From assembly GCA_013373085.1 (NCBI GenBank), contig JABXIM010000032.1:20614-84613 (forward strand): 64,000 bases of DNA, in the 5' to 3' direction. Origin of the DNA: Oceanospirillaceae bacterium. GTDB lineage: Bacteria; Pseudomonadota; Gammaproteobacteria; Pseudomonadales; Balneatricaceae. Positions 53,214 to 60,853 of the stretch are shown piece by piece. The notes beneath the pieces are model-generated. The model was not told where the DNA came from. It made no database searches and worked only from the letters and a program-made list of their open reading frames with translations. Every line of letters starts with the position of its first letter. The first letter of the stretch is position 1. A program made the translations under genes and the position numbers.

Positions 53214-53244
53214 CGGCGCCTCTGAATGGGGCGCCGTTTTTTTT
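53214..53244 (+). terminator. Terminator of the decarboxylase gene
   Basis: CGGCGCC (53214-53220), 9-base loop, GGCGCCG (53230-53236) and a run of eight T residues form a textbook rho-independent terminator. Confidence 0.92.
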
Positions 53245-53261
53245 GGGGGGCGGAGGGGCGT

Positions 53262-53470
53262 TCAGTCGATCCCTGCACGCTCCAGCATCGCGTGCAGCAG
53301 CACGGGCGCCGGTCGCGAGATCACTGGGGGCGGCGTTTCCGATTGCGTTATGACTGATGTCGCTTTCGAAGGGTACGAAAATCATCCCGGCGGGACAGAC
53401 CTCGGCGATGAAGATCGCACCGTGGCCTTCAGCTTCAATTCCAGGCCGTTTGCAGCCATGGGATAGTCTT
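53262..53470 (-). pseudogene. 3' remnant of an M20-family N-carbamoyl-amino-acid hydrolase/allantoate amidohydrolase gene
   Basis: On the minus strand one frame reads EGHGAIFIAEVCPAGMIFVP then SDISHN and APSDLATG, which matches the C-terminal signature of hydantoinase/carbamoylase (HyuC/AllC) enzymes (GHDA...P-x-GMIFVP...ISHN). At about 53308-53318 the similarity moves to another frame, giving APVLLHAMLERAGID and a stop at 53262-53264, a family-like C-terminus. So this is a frameshifted fragment of about 70 codons; the rest of the gene is absent, replaced by the promoter region of the transporter. Confidence 0.75.
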
Positions 53471-53638
53471 TGCATTCCGTGTCATTTAGTTCCCTGCCAA
53501 AGTCTCGATACTTCCAGTTACGGCTCCGGGTGGTGCAACACATGACCAGTGACTGTTGCCGCACGGACCAGGACTCGTCCGTTCCTCCAACCGGTGGGGC
53601 GCGCGACATAACAATAAATGCAATGGCGGGAGAATGCT

Positions 53639-54979
53639 GTGAGAACGGTAGACGTCCATACGATAATCGACGATGCGCGATTCAATAAATTTCACTGGCT
53701 GGTGTTGTTCTGGACCGGCCTTATCATCATCTTCGACGGCTATGACCTCATCATCTATGGTGTGGTACTGCCGAAACTGATGGCCGAATGGAGCCTGTCG
53801 CCGGTGGAGGCCGGTACGCTGGGCAGTACTGCATTGTTCGGCATGATGTTCGGGGCGCTGTTCTTCGGTTCGCTGGCGGACAGGATCGGGCGCAAAAACA
53901 CCATCATGATCTGCGTCGCGCTGTTCAGCGGTGTCACCTTCCTCAACGGTTTCGCCCGTGATCCGATGGAATTCGGTATCTGTCGCTTTATCGCCGGTCT
54001 CGGCATAGGCGGCGTCATGCCCAACACCGTCTCCCTGATGACCGAGTACGCGCCGAAGAAGCTCCGCAGCACTCTGGTCGCCATCATGTTCAGCGGTTAC
54101 TCCATTGGCGGCATGGCGTCCGCTTTTATCGGTATGAACCTGATTCCGACCTACGGCTGGCCTTCGGTGTTCTTCATCGCCGGTGTTCCGCTGCTGTTGC
54201 TGCCGCTGATCTGGATGTTGCTGCCGGAGTCCATCGGCTTCCTGGTCCAGTCCGGACAGAGAGAGCAGGCGATCAAGCTGCTCAACCGGGTCGACCCCAG
54301 TTGCAAGGCGCAGATTGGTGACAACCTGTACATGCCGACTGGCAAAGTTGTGGGCAGCGTGCCGCTGGTGTCGCTGTTCACCCACGGTCGTCTGATCTCC
54401 ACCCTGATGTTCTGGGTAAGCTTTTTCTGCTGCCTGATGATGGTCTATGCGCTGGCGTCCTGGCTGCCCAAAATCATGGAAACGGCCGGCTACGAGGTGA
54501 AAAAGGGTCTGCTGTTCCTGCTGGTGCTGAACTTCGGCGCCATGTTCGGCGCCATTGGCGGTGGCTGGATGTCGGATCGTTTCCATCTGCGTCGCGTCAT
54601 CACTATCATGTTCGTTGCGGCTGCGCTGTCGATCGGCCTGCTCGGCTTCCTCAGGGGCTCGATCACGATTCAGTATCTGCTGATCGCCATCGCCGGTGCC
54701 TGCACCATCGGCACCCAGATCCTGCTCTACGCCTATGTGGCGCAGTACTACTCGCTGTCCAACCGCTCCACCGGTATCGGCTGGGCCTCGGGCGTGGGCC
54801 GGCTCGGCGCCATCCTCGGCCCGATTCTCGGTGGCGTGCTGATGGCCGCTCAGCTGGATGTCGAGATGAACTTCGTTGCCGTCGGCGTACCGGCCATCAT
54901 TGCCGCACTGGCGATCTCGATGGTGGGGCGCGACGTTCAGCCGGCGGAAGGCACGTTGGCTACCAGCGCCGCGTCGTAG
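53639..54979 (+). CDS. MFS transporter, aromatic acid:H+ symporter-like (AAHS family)
   Basis: This 446-residue inner-membrane protein has twelve predicted helices. It opens MRTVDVHTIIDDARFNKFHWLVLFW with FDGYDLIIYG in helix 1, the DGYD motif of aromatic acid/H+ symporters such as PcaK and BenK, and the loop 2-3 motif GSLADRIGRKNT. GTG 53639 is preferred because GGCGGGAGAA lies just upstream; the upstream ATG adds seven odd residues. The substrate is unknown but probably an aromatic or other carboxylate. The TAG stop lies inside the left end of a repeat element, so the original C-terminus may have been altered. Confidence 0.88.
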   Translation: MRTVDVHTIIDDARFNKFHWLVLFWTGLIIIFDGYDLIIYGVVLPKLMAEWSLSPVEAGTLGSTALFGMMFGALFFGSLADRIGRKNTIMICVALFSGVTFLNGFARDPMEFGICRFIAGLGIGGVMPNTVSLMTEYAPKKLRSTLVAIMFSGYSIGGMASAFIGMNLIPTYGWPSVFFIAGVPLLLLPLIWMLLPESIGFLVQSGQREQAIKLLNRVDPSCKAQIGDNLYMPTGKVVGSVPLVSLFTHGRLISTLMFWVSFFCCLMMVYALASWLPKIMETAGYEVKKGLLFLLVLNFGAMFGAIGGGWMSDRFHLRRVITIMFVAAALSIGLLGFLRGSITIQYLLIAIAGACTIGTQILLYAYVAQYYSLSNRSTGIGWASGVGRLGAILGPILGGVLMAAQLDVEMNFVAVGVPAIIAALAISMVGRDVQPAEGTLATSAAS

Positions 54980-55133
54980 GTTGGGTCACGCGACGCAGGA
55001 CGTGGATCCAGCACAGCCGTGCCAGCCGCAACGAATCGATCTTTAATGCGATCGATATGATGGGTTTAGCGATGCCCCGAACGATGAGGAAGACGTTCAA
55101 ATTCAATGGGATGCATCGCGCCACCCATCCTAC
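54976..55133 (+). repeat. MITE-like intergenic element, copy F (best preserved)
   Basis: Left end GTAGGTTGGGTCACGCGACG (54976-54995) and right end TGCATCGCGCCACCCATCCT (55112-55131) are inverted copies of each other with few mismatches over about 22 bases. Core AATCGATCTTTAATGCGATC followed by GATATGATGGGT. No coding capacity. The left terminus provides the TAG stop codon of the MFS gene. Confidence 0.75.
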
Positions 55134-55165
55134 ACACTACGATTCACCAAGCCTGTAGTCTGAAA

Positions 55166-55197
55166 CAAAAAACGCCCGCATGATGCGGGCGTTTTTG
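55166..55197 (-). terminator. Terminator of ilvIH
   Basis: CGCCCGCA (55173-55180), loop TGA, TGCGGGCG (55184-55191), flanked by A-run and T-run on both sides. It ends ilvH on the minus strand. Confidence 0.92.
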
Positions 55198-55215
55198 GTT
55201 GTCCGGCGAAGGCGA

Positions 55216-55707
55216 TTACAGACTCAGCGTCTTCTCGCCGCGGGCGATGCCGGATACGCCGGAGCGCACCACTTCCATGATGTTGGCTGCACCCAGTGCG
55301 CTGATGAAGGCGTCCAGCTTGTCGCTGGCGCCGATCAGCTGCACCGTGTAGGTGTTCGGCGTAACGTCGATGATCTGGCCGCGGAAGATATCCGCAGTGC
55401 GCTTGATCTCGGCGCGGGCTGCGCCGGAGGCCTTGAGCTTGATCATCATCAGTTCGCGCTCGATATGGTCGCCTTCGGTCAGGTCGACCACCTTCACCAC
55501 GTCGATGAGCTTGTTCAGGTGCTTGGTGATCTGCTCGATCACCCGGTCGTCGCCGATGGTGGTGACGGTCAGGCGCGACAGGGTCGCGTCATCGGTCGGG
55601 GCCACCGTCAGGGACTCGATGTTGTAGTTGCGCTGTGAGAAAAGCCCGACGACGCGCGACAGGGCACCCGGTTCGTTTTCCAACAGAACTGAAATGATGT
55701 GTCGCAT
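55216..55707 (-). CDS. ilvH: Acetolactate synthase, regulatory small subunit
   Basis: This 163-residue protein binds valine and activates the large subunit. It opens MRHIISVLLENEPGALSRVVGLFSQRNYNIESLTVAPT, the ACT domain that binds valine at its interface, followed by the C-terminal domain (IKRTADIFRGQIIDVTPNTYTVQLIG). Start 55707 gives the standard IlvH N-terminus and lies two bases after the ilvI stop; the longer frame overlaps ilvI. Length matches E. coli IlvH (163). Confidence 0.96.
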   Translation of the reverse strand: MRHIISVLLENEPGALSRVVGLFSQRNYNIESLTVAPTDDATLSRLTVTTIGDDRVIEQITKHLNKLIDVVKVVDLTEGDHIERELMMIKLKASGAARAEIKRTADIFRGQIIDVTPNTYTVQLIGASDKLDAFISALGAANIMEVVRSGVSGIARGEKTLSL

Positions 55708-55709
55708 TA

Positions 55710-57431
55710 TCAGGTTCTCTCCGTCTTGTTCAGCCACATGTCACGCATCGAGCCGCGCGCTACCTGCATCGGATAGACGTGCTCGAACGGGTCCACGTAG
55801 ATGTCCATGAACACCAGGCGGTCCTTGAGCGCGAAGGCTTCGCGCATCGCCGCTTCCAGGTCCTCGTACTTCTCGACCTTCATGCCGACGTGGCCGTAGG
55901 ATTCGGCCAGCTTGATGAAGTCCGGCAGCGATTTCATGTACGAATGCGAGTGACGCGATTCGTAGTTCATGTCCTGCCACTGGCGAACCATGCCGAGCGA
56001 CTGGTTGTTGAGGTTGATGATCTTCACCGGCAGGTCGTACTGCTTGCAGGTGGAGAGCTCCTGGATATTCATCTGGATACTGCCCTCGCCGGTGACGCAG
56101 GCGACGTCGGCATCCGGGAAGTTCAGCTTGACGCCCATCGCCGCCGGCAGGCCGAAGCCCATGGTGCCGAGGCCGCCGGAGTTGATCCAGCGATTGGGCT
56201 TGTTGAACTTGTAGTACTGGGCCGCGAACATCTGGTGCTGGCCAACGTCGGAGCAGACGTAGGCGTCACCGTTGGTGACCTTGCTCAGCATCTCGATGAC
56301 CTGCTGCGGCTTCATCAGCTCGGAGTCGTCGGTGCGGTAGCGGCCGCCGTGGCGCGCGCGCCACTCGTCGATCTGTTCCCACCAGGCCTTGAGCGCGGCT
56401 TCGTCCGGCTGCTTCTTGGCGCTGGCGACCAGCTCCAGCATTTCGGTCAGCACGCTCTGCGCCGGACCCACGATCGGAATATCGGCCTTGATGGTCTTGG
56501 AGATCGACGCCGGATCGATATCGATGTGGATGATCTTGGCGGTCGGGCAGAACTTGTCGACACCGTTGGTGACGCGGTCGTCGAAACGCGCGCCCACGGC
56601 GAGGATCAGGTCCGAGTGGTGCATCGCCATGTTGGCTTCGTAGCTGCCGTGCATGCCGAGCATGCCGAGCGACTGCCGGTCGGTGCCGGGGTAGGCGCCG
56701 AGTCCCATGAGGGTGCAGGTCACCGGATAGTTCAGCAGCCGGGACAGTTCGGTGATCTCGTTGCTGGCGTTGCCCATGATGACGCCGCCGCCGACATAGA
56801 TGACCGGACGCTTGGCTGCCAGCAGCAGGTCGGTGGCCTTCTTGATCTGACCGCTGTGGCCCCGGCTGATGGGGTTGTAGGAGCGCAGCTTGACGGATTT
56901 CGGATACTCGTACTCGAAGCGCTCGGTCGGTGTGGTCATGTCCTTCGGGATATCGACGACGACAGGACCGGGACGGCCGGTCTGGGCGATATGGAAGGCC
57001 TTCTTGATAACCGCCGGGATATCTTCCGGCCGCGACACGCTGAAGTTGTGCTTCACGATCGGGCGGGAGATGCCCATCATGTCGGTTTCCTGGAAGGCGT
57101 CTTCGCCGACCAGGTGGCTCATGACCTGACCGGTGATGACCACCATCGGAATGGAGTCCATGTAGGCGGTGGCGATGCCGGTGACGGCATTGGTGGCACC
57201 GGGGCCGGAGGTCACCAGCGCTACGCCGGCCTTGCCGGTCGCGCGGGCATAGGCATCCGCCATGTGAGTCGCCGCTTGCTCGTGGCGCACAAGGATATGC
57301 TGGACTTCTTCCTGCTGGAAAATAGCATCGTAGACGTGCAGCAGGGCACCGCCCGGATAGCCATAGATATACTTCACGCCCTCGTCACGGAGAGCACGAA
57401 CGACCATTTCTGCGCCTGAAAGTAATTCCAC
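55710..57431 (-). CDS. ilvI: Acetolactate synthase, catalytic large subunit
   Basis: This 573-residue ThDP-dependent enzyme makes acetolactate or acetohydroxybutyrate for valine, leucine and isoleucine synthesis. It opens [35 protein letters not shown]. The catalytic glutamate lies in [19 protein letters not shown] region segments follow, and the ThDP motif [29 protein letters not shown] is present. GTG 57431 is preferred over GTG 57440 because GAGGG then lies 8 bases upstream and the N-terminus matches IlvI. Confidence 0.95.
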   Translation of the reverse strand: MELLSGAEMVVRALRDEGVKYIYGYPGGALLHVYDAIFQQEEVQHILVRHEQAATHMADAYARATGKAGVALVTSGPGATNAVTGIATAYMDSIPMVVITGQVMSHLVGEDAFQETDMMGISRPIVKHNFSVSRPEDIPAVIKKAFHIAQTGRPGPVVVDIPKDMTTPTERFEYEYPKSVKLRSYNPISRGHSGQIKKATDLLLAAKRPVIYVGGGVIMGNASNEITELSRLLNYPVTCTLMGLGAYPGTDRQSLGMLGMHGSYEANMAMHHSDLILAVGARFDDRVTNGVDKFCPTAKIIHIDIDPASISKTIKADIPIVGPAQSVLTEMLELVASAKKQPDEAALKAWWEQIDEWRARHGGRYRTDDSELMKPQQVIEMLSKVTNGDAYVCSDVGQHQMFAAQYYKFNKPNRWINSGGLGTMGFGLPAAMGVKLNFPDADVACVTGEGSIQMNIQELSTCKQYDLPVKIINLNNQSLGMVRQWQDMNYESRHSHSYMKSLPDFIKLAESYGHVGMKVEKYEDLEAAMREAFALKDRLVFMDIYVDPFEHVYPMQVARGSMRDMWLNKTERT

Positions 57432-57889
57432 TGTGTTCACCCTCTAATGCGCAAATCCCCGGCAAGGGAAGAGCGCGTAACAGTTTTTGTTTCTGCAACG
57501 TTGAACAGGAGCCATCCACTGAAGCGGCGTTGATGCTTTGGTGGAGAAATTCCCAACCATTCCAGGGTTGAGACGTGGAGGCTCTCGCTCGGGTGCTTGC
57601 CGGAGCAGGGGGTTGCCCAGCCGGCAGGCCATCGGGAAACGGTACAGGACACCATTTCGCCAGAGCTTCGGGTTTTCCTACGCGCTCAAGGCCTCAAAAA
57701 TGAGGCGGACATTCTCGCACCGGTATGACTTTTGTTCAACTGGGAGGTGCTGAATTAGCTTGAAAAAAAACGTTGGCGGGTCTAACCGTGGCAGCAAACG
57801 CCATTACAGTACGGAAACAGCAGGGTGTGCCTAAACAGAAAACGCGAAAGGCGTTATAGTTTTCACGATAGTTTTCAGGAGAACGCACC
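57432..57889. other. Divergent intergenic region upstream of ilvIH; no gene seen
   Basis: On the minus strand TTGAAC (57734-57739) with GAGAAT (57711-57716), spacing 17, is a candidate ilvI promoter, giving a leader of about 270 bases. GCCTCA-AAAA-TGAGGC (57691-57706) can form a hairpin near the 5' end of that leader. No leader peptide rich in branched-chain residues was recognised. On the plus side, AACGC-GAAAG-GCGTT and two copies of TAGTTTTC precede the small gene at 57890. Confidence 0.35.
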
Positions 57890-58156
57890 ATGAGAGTGTC
57901 TGAAGTCAAACAACCGGAAAAGGTGATCAGCGAGCTGCTGCTGTTTATCCGCAAGGTGCTGGTGGAGCCGGATATCAACGCCAAGGCGCTGGAAATCGCC
58001 CGCAAGTATGCCAACGAAAAAAATGCCGACGAACTGATCGCCGAGGAACTGTCGTCGACCACCAACGTCAAGATCCCGGCGAAGCACAGCGATGCAGACA
58101 AGCTTTTCCTGCAGGTGCTGCGTGACGTGGTGCGCGACGAGAAGGCGTTGTACTGA
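57890..58156 (+). CDS. Small helical protein of unknown function
   Basis: This 88-residue protein is not recognised as any family. The sequence is mostly amphipathic helix (EKVISELLLFIRKVLVEPDINAKALEIARKYANEKNADELIAEEL), with no signal peptide, membrane segment or cysteine. AGGAGAA precedes the ATG at good spacing and codon use resembles the neighbours, so it is likely real. It is divergent from ilvIH and followed by a REP doublet. The regular helical pattern suggests a small DNA- or protein-binding adaptor, which is only a guess. Confidence 0.7.
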   Translation: MRVSEVKQPEKVISELLLFIRKVLVEPDINAKALEIARKYANEKNADELIAEELSSTTNVKIPAKHSDADKLFLQVLRDVVRDEKALY

Positions 58157-58160
58157 GCCG

Positions 58161-58228
58161 GTAGGAGCCGCGCCGCGCGGCGAACAACCGTGGTGCCAGG
58201 CCGGTTCGCGGCGAGGCGCCGCTCCTAC
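58161..58228. repeat. REP doublet (inverted GTAGGAGC palindromes)
   Basis: GTAGGAGCCGCGCCGCGCGG and its inverted counterpart GGCGCCGCTCCTAC bracket a spacer with CGAAC and GTTCG. This is the classic layout of a pseudomonad-type REP pair. Confidence 0.7.
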
Positions 58229-58308
58229 ACGGATGTCGCTCTCGGCCATTCCCGCGGGCGCGCTTTGTGCTATAAACGCTGCGACCGAAAACCGGCCGGA
58301 GCTTTACC

Positions 58309-58893
58309 ATGCAGATCAAGACCCTCTGCGGCGAGGCGATCGCCCCCTACATCGACGACCTGGCGCGCCTGCGCATCGAGGTCTTTCGCGCCTTCCCCTA
58401 TCTCTACGACGGCGATCTGGAGTACGAACGCGGCTATCTGAGCACCTATGCGCGTTCGCCTGAGAGCCTTTTTGTGCTGGCGCTGGACGGTGACCGCGTG
58501 GTCGGTGCCGCAACCGGCGTGCCGATGGCGGACGAGACCGAGGAGTTTAAGCGGCCGTTCGTTGCGGCCGGCTGGAACCCGGACGAAATCTTCTATTTCG
58601 GCGAGTCGGTACTGCTGCCGGAATATCGCGGGCGGGGCCTGGGCGTGCGCTTTTTCGAGGAACGCGAAAACTATGCCCGCGGCCTTGGTCGCTTCAGCCA
58701 CTGTGCCTTCTGCGCCGTCGAGCGTCCCCCAGACCACCCACTGCGGCCGCGGGACTATGTGCCGCTGAATGATTTCTGGACCAATCGCGGCTACCAGCAT
58801 CAGCCTGCGCTGCGTACGGAATATCGCTGGAAGGACGTCGGCGAGACTGAAGAAAGCGCAAAACCGATGTCGTTCTGGCTGAGGGCGCTGTGA
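58309..58893 (+). CDS. GNAT family N-acetyltransferase
   Basis: This 194-residue protein has the GNAT core with motif A in [24 protein letters not shown] (the R/Q-x-x-G-x-G/A acetyl-CoA loop as RGRGLG). The N-terminal segment [26 protein letters not shown] is typical of a subgroup found beside carbon-nitrogen hydrolases. The stop overlaps the hydrolase start (TGATG), so the two proteins are translationally coupled. The acceptor substrate is unknown. Confidence 0.87.
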   Translation: MQIKTLCGEAIAPYIDDLARLRIEVFRAFPYLYDGDLEYERGYLSTYARSPESLFVLALDGDRVVGAATGVPMADETEEFKRPFVAAGWNPDEIFYFGESVLLPEYRGRGLGVRFFEERENYARGLGRFSHCAFCAVERPPDHPLRPRDYVPLNDFWTNRGYQHQPALRTEYRWKDVGETEESAKPMSFWLRAL

Positions 58894-59855
58894 TGAATGC
58901 GAATCTGGAAATGGTCCCCTGTGACACTTCACCTCGTCGCGTCAAGGTGGCTTCGTGCCAGTATGCGATCGAGCTGTTGCAGGACTGGGGGGCCTACGAG
59001 CGCCATCTGAGTGACCTGGTGAGTGCAGCGGTCGACGAAGGCGCCGAGCTGCTGTTACTGCCGGAATACGCCGGTATGGCGTTGACCGGCCAGCTGCCGC
59101 CGGATATCCGTTCCGACCTGCAGGGCTCCATCACCGCGATGCAGCCGCTGATTCCGCGCTGGCTGGAGCTGTGCGAAGCGCTCGCAAGGCGGCACGGTGT
59201 CTGGTTTTGTCCAGGATCGCTGCCGGTACTCGACGACGACGGTATCTATCGCAATCGCTGCTGGCTGTTCGGCCCCGACGGTGTGGCCGGCCATCAGGAC
59301 AAGCTGATCATGACCCGCTTCGAGCGCGAGCATTGGTACATCGGCGCAGGGCAGGGGCTGCGGGTCTTCGAAACGCCCTTTGCCCGCGTCGGCATTCTGA
59401 TCTGCTACGACAACGAATTCCCGATGCTGGGCCGAAAGCTGGTCGAGGCCGGGGTCGAACTGATCCTGGCGCCGAGCTGCACCGATACCATTGCCGGTTA
59501 CAACCGGGTACGGATCGGCTGTCAGGCGCGGGCGCTGGAGGGCCAGATCGCGGTGCTGCAGTCGCCGACCGCGGGTATCGCCGACTGGTCGCCGGCCGTC
59601 GATATCAACACTGGCCGAGCCGCGCTCTATTTGCCACCGGATTATGGCCTGCCGGCCGATGGTGTGCTGGGGCAGAGCGAGGCGGACGAGACGGATAAAA
59701 CCCGCTGGCTGATCCGGGAACTCGATTTTGCCGCGCTGCACGAGGTGCGCCTGCGGGGACAGGTACTGACGCGGCGGGACTGGCCGGAGCAGTTCGAACA
59801 CGAGGTGATCGAGGTCGTCGAGGCGGGGCCGGAGACCGAACTTCAGCCTGTCTGA
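58893..59855 (+). CDS. Carbon-nitrogen hydrolase (nitrilase superfamily amidase)
   Basis: This 320-residue enzyme has the complete Glu-Lys-Cys triad: Glu58 (LLLPEYAGM), Lys137 (HQDKLIMTRFERE) and Cys171 (ILICYDNEFP). It probably hydrolyses an amide bond. Such genes are repeatedly found next to or fused with GNAT acetyltransferases, which fits the overlapping gene here. ATG 58893 overlaps the GNAT stop codon. The substrate is unknown; the pair could acylate and deacylate the same small molecule, which is inference. Confidence 0.9.
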   Translation: MNANLEMVPCDTSPRRVKVASCQYAIELLQDWGAYERHLSDLVSAAVDEGAELLLLPEYAGMALTGQLPPDIRSDLQGSITAMQPLIPRWLELCEALARRHGVWFCPGSLPVLDDDGIYRNRCWLFGPDGVAGHQDKLIMTRFEREHWYIGAGQGLRVFETPFARVGILICYDNEFPMLGRKLVEAGVELILAPSCTDTIAGYNRVRIGCQARALEGQIAVLQSPTAGIADWSPAVDINTGRAALYLPPDYGLPADGVLGQSEADETDKTRWLIRELDFAALHEVRLRGQVLTRRDWPEQFEHEVIEVVEAGPETELQPV

Positions 59856-60178
59856 AACTGGCGCAGATCCAGCTCGAGCATTTCGCCCATCCAGATCGTG
59901 TGCTGGGTGTGATCGGTCAGGTCGTCATCGGTGACCAGATGAGTGAAAATCGTCAGGTCGCCGCGGTTTTCCGCCAGCCAGGCCAGTGTCGGTCCCAGGC
60001 GCTCGATGCGCTCCGACAGCTGGCAGCTCCAGCGCGGATGAGGTCCGACCCGCTTGTGATGAAAGCGCCCGACCCGCACCCCGAGTTCCTCGCCGGCGCG
60101 CCGGCACAGCGCTTCGGCCTGCTCGGCACTCTGTTCATCGAAATAGACATGGGCATGGAAGGCATGGGCTTTGGTCAT
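59843..60178 (-). CDS. DOPA 4,5-dioxygenase-like family protein
   Basis: This 111-residue cytoplasmic protein matches the small DOPA 4,5-dioxygenase family. Conserved histidines are in AFHAHVYFD, RFHHKRVGPHPRWSCQL and FTHLVTDDDLTDHTQHTIWMG. Members are non-haem iron enzymes opening catechol rings in a few studied cases; the bacterial role is mostly unknown. Its 3' end overlaps the hydrolase gene by 13 bases in a convergent arrangement. Confidence 0.85.
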   Translation of the reverse strand: MTKAHAFHAHVYFDEQSAEQAEALCRRAGEELGVRVGRFHHKRVGPHPRWSCQLSERIERLGPTLAWLAENRGDLTIFTHLVTDDDLTDHTQHTIWMGEMLELDLRQFQTG

Positions 60179-60275
60179 CGGGAGGTCCTGTCGCGGTCAA
60201 TGGCTCTGGCCAAAAGTGTAACCCGGATTGGGGCGCTGCTGTGATCGGCCGGTCTACTGACGGTCGGATGGAGGC

Positions 60276-60437
60276 GTAGGTCGGGTGGAGCGGCAGCGCC
60301 GTGCAACCCAACACCTATCACCCGCATGCCAGCCCGGCCAACCGATCTGGAATGCGATCGATCTGAAGGGTTTAGCGGTGACCGTATGGCCGAAAAGCAC
60401 TGAAATTCATTGGGATGCATCGCCGCACGCATCCTGC
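60276..60437 (+). repeat. MITE-like intergenic element, copy G
   Basis: Left end GTAGGTCGGGTGGAGCGGCA, core CCGATCTGGAATGCGATCGA, right end TGCATCGCCGCACGCATCCT. The right end extends into the minus-strand gene at 60407-60853, whose last nine codons and stop are element sequence. Confidence 0.65.
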
Positions 60438-60853
60438 GGAGTGCGTTCGATCAGCTTTGCCAGATACCCGGATGGCGATTCGGGGAGCTGAGCGGGTAGC
60501 GTTAGCAACGGCACTTTCAGTGTCCTGAGTTCGTCCAGCACCCAGTTGTCGACCGGTGGTGTCTTCGCGCCCTCGACCTGCAGGACTGCGCAGGCGGTAT
60601 GCTTGCGCACCAGTGCCACCAGTTCGCCCGGATACTGGACCGGGGTCTCACCAATGCGGGTTCGATGGTTCCAGGGCTCATCGTCGATAAAGGCGCGAAT
60701 GCGAAAGTCTCTGGCTGCGCCGAGCGCCTGGTGCCACTGGTGGCAGCCGTAGTCGATGCCGAGCATCACCAGCGCACGCGGCGGGGGCCTTCGCAGCCAC
60801 CGGCTAAGCCTGTCCAGCACTCGCCATCCGCGATGCGGCCTGGCCGGGCTCAC
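60407..60853 (-). CDS. Small Rossmann-like protein (CoA-binding_3/sugar-epimerase N-terminal type), 3' end rewritten by a repeat element
   Basis: This 148-residue protein contains a segment like the nucleotide-binding N-terminal domain of polysaccharide-biosynthesis epimerases: RALVMLGIDYGCHQWHQAL, RIRAFIDDEPWNHRTRIGETPVQYPGELVALVRKH and TACAVLQVEG. No catalytic domain follows. The last residues QDACGDASQ are encoded by the repeat element, so the original C-terminus is lost. The frame overlaps the PhyH gene by 50 bases; a GTG at 60820 would shorten the overlap to 17 bases. The function is unknown, but coupling with the PhyH gene suggests a shared task. Confidence 0.6.
   Translation of the reverse strand: MSPARPHRGWRVLDRLSRWLRRPPPRALVMLGIDYGCHQWHQALGAARDFRIRAFIDDEPWNHRTRIGETPVQYPGELVALVRKHTACAVLQVEGAKTPPVDNWVLDELRTLKVPLLTLPAQLPESPSGYLAKLIERTPQDACGDASQ

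Noticed and set aside
52234..53475. 413-codon minus-strand open frame opposite the decarboxylase gene
   Set aside because: Most of it is the antisense shadow of the decarboxylase; only the first 70 or so codons, outside that gene, carry real family signal and are reported as a pseudogene remnant.
55779..57419. 546-codon plus-strand frame opposite ilvI
   Set aside because: Antisense shadow with abnormal His/Asp/Val composition; ilvI is clearly the real gene.
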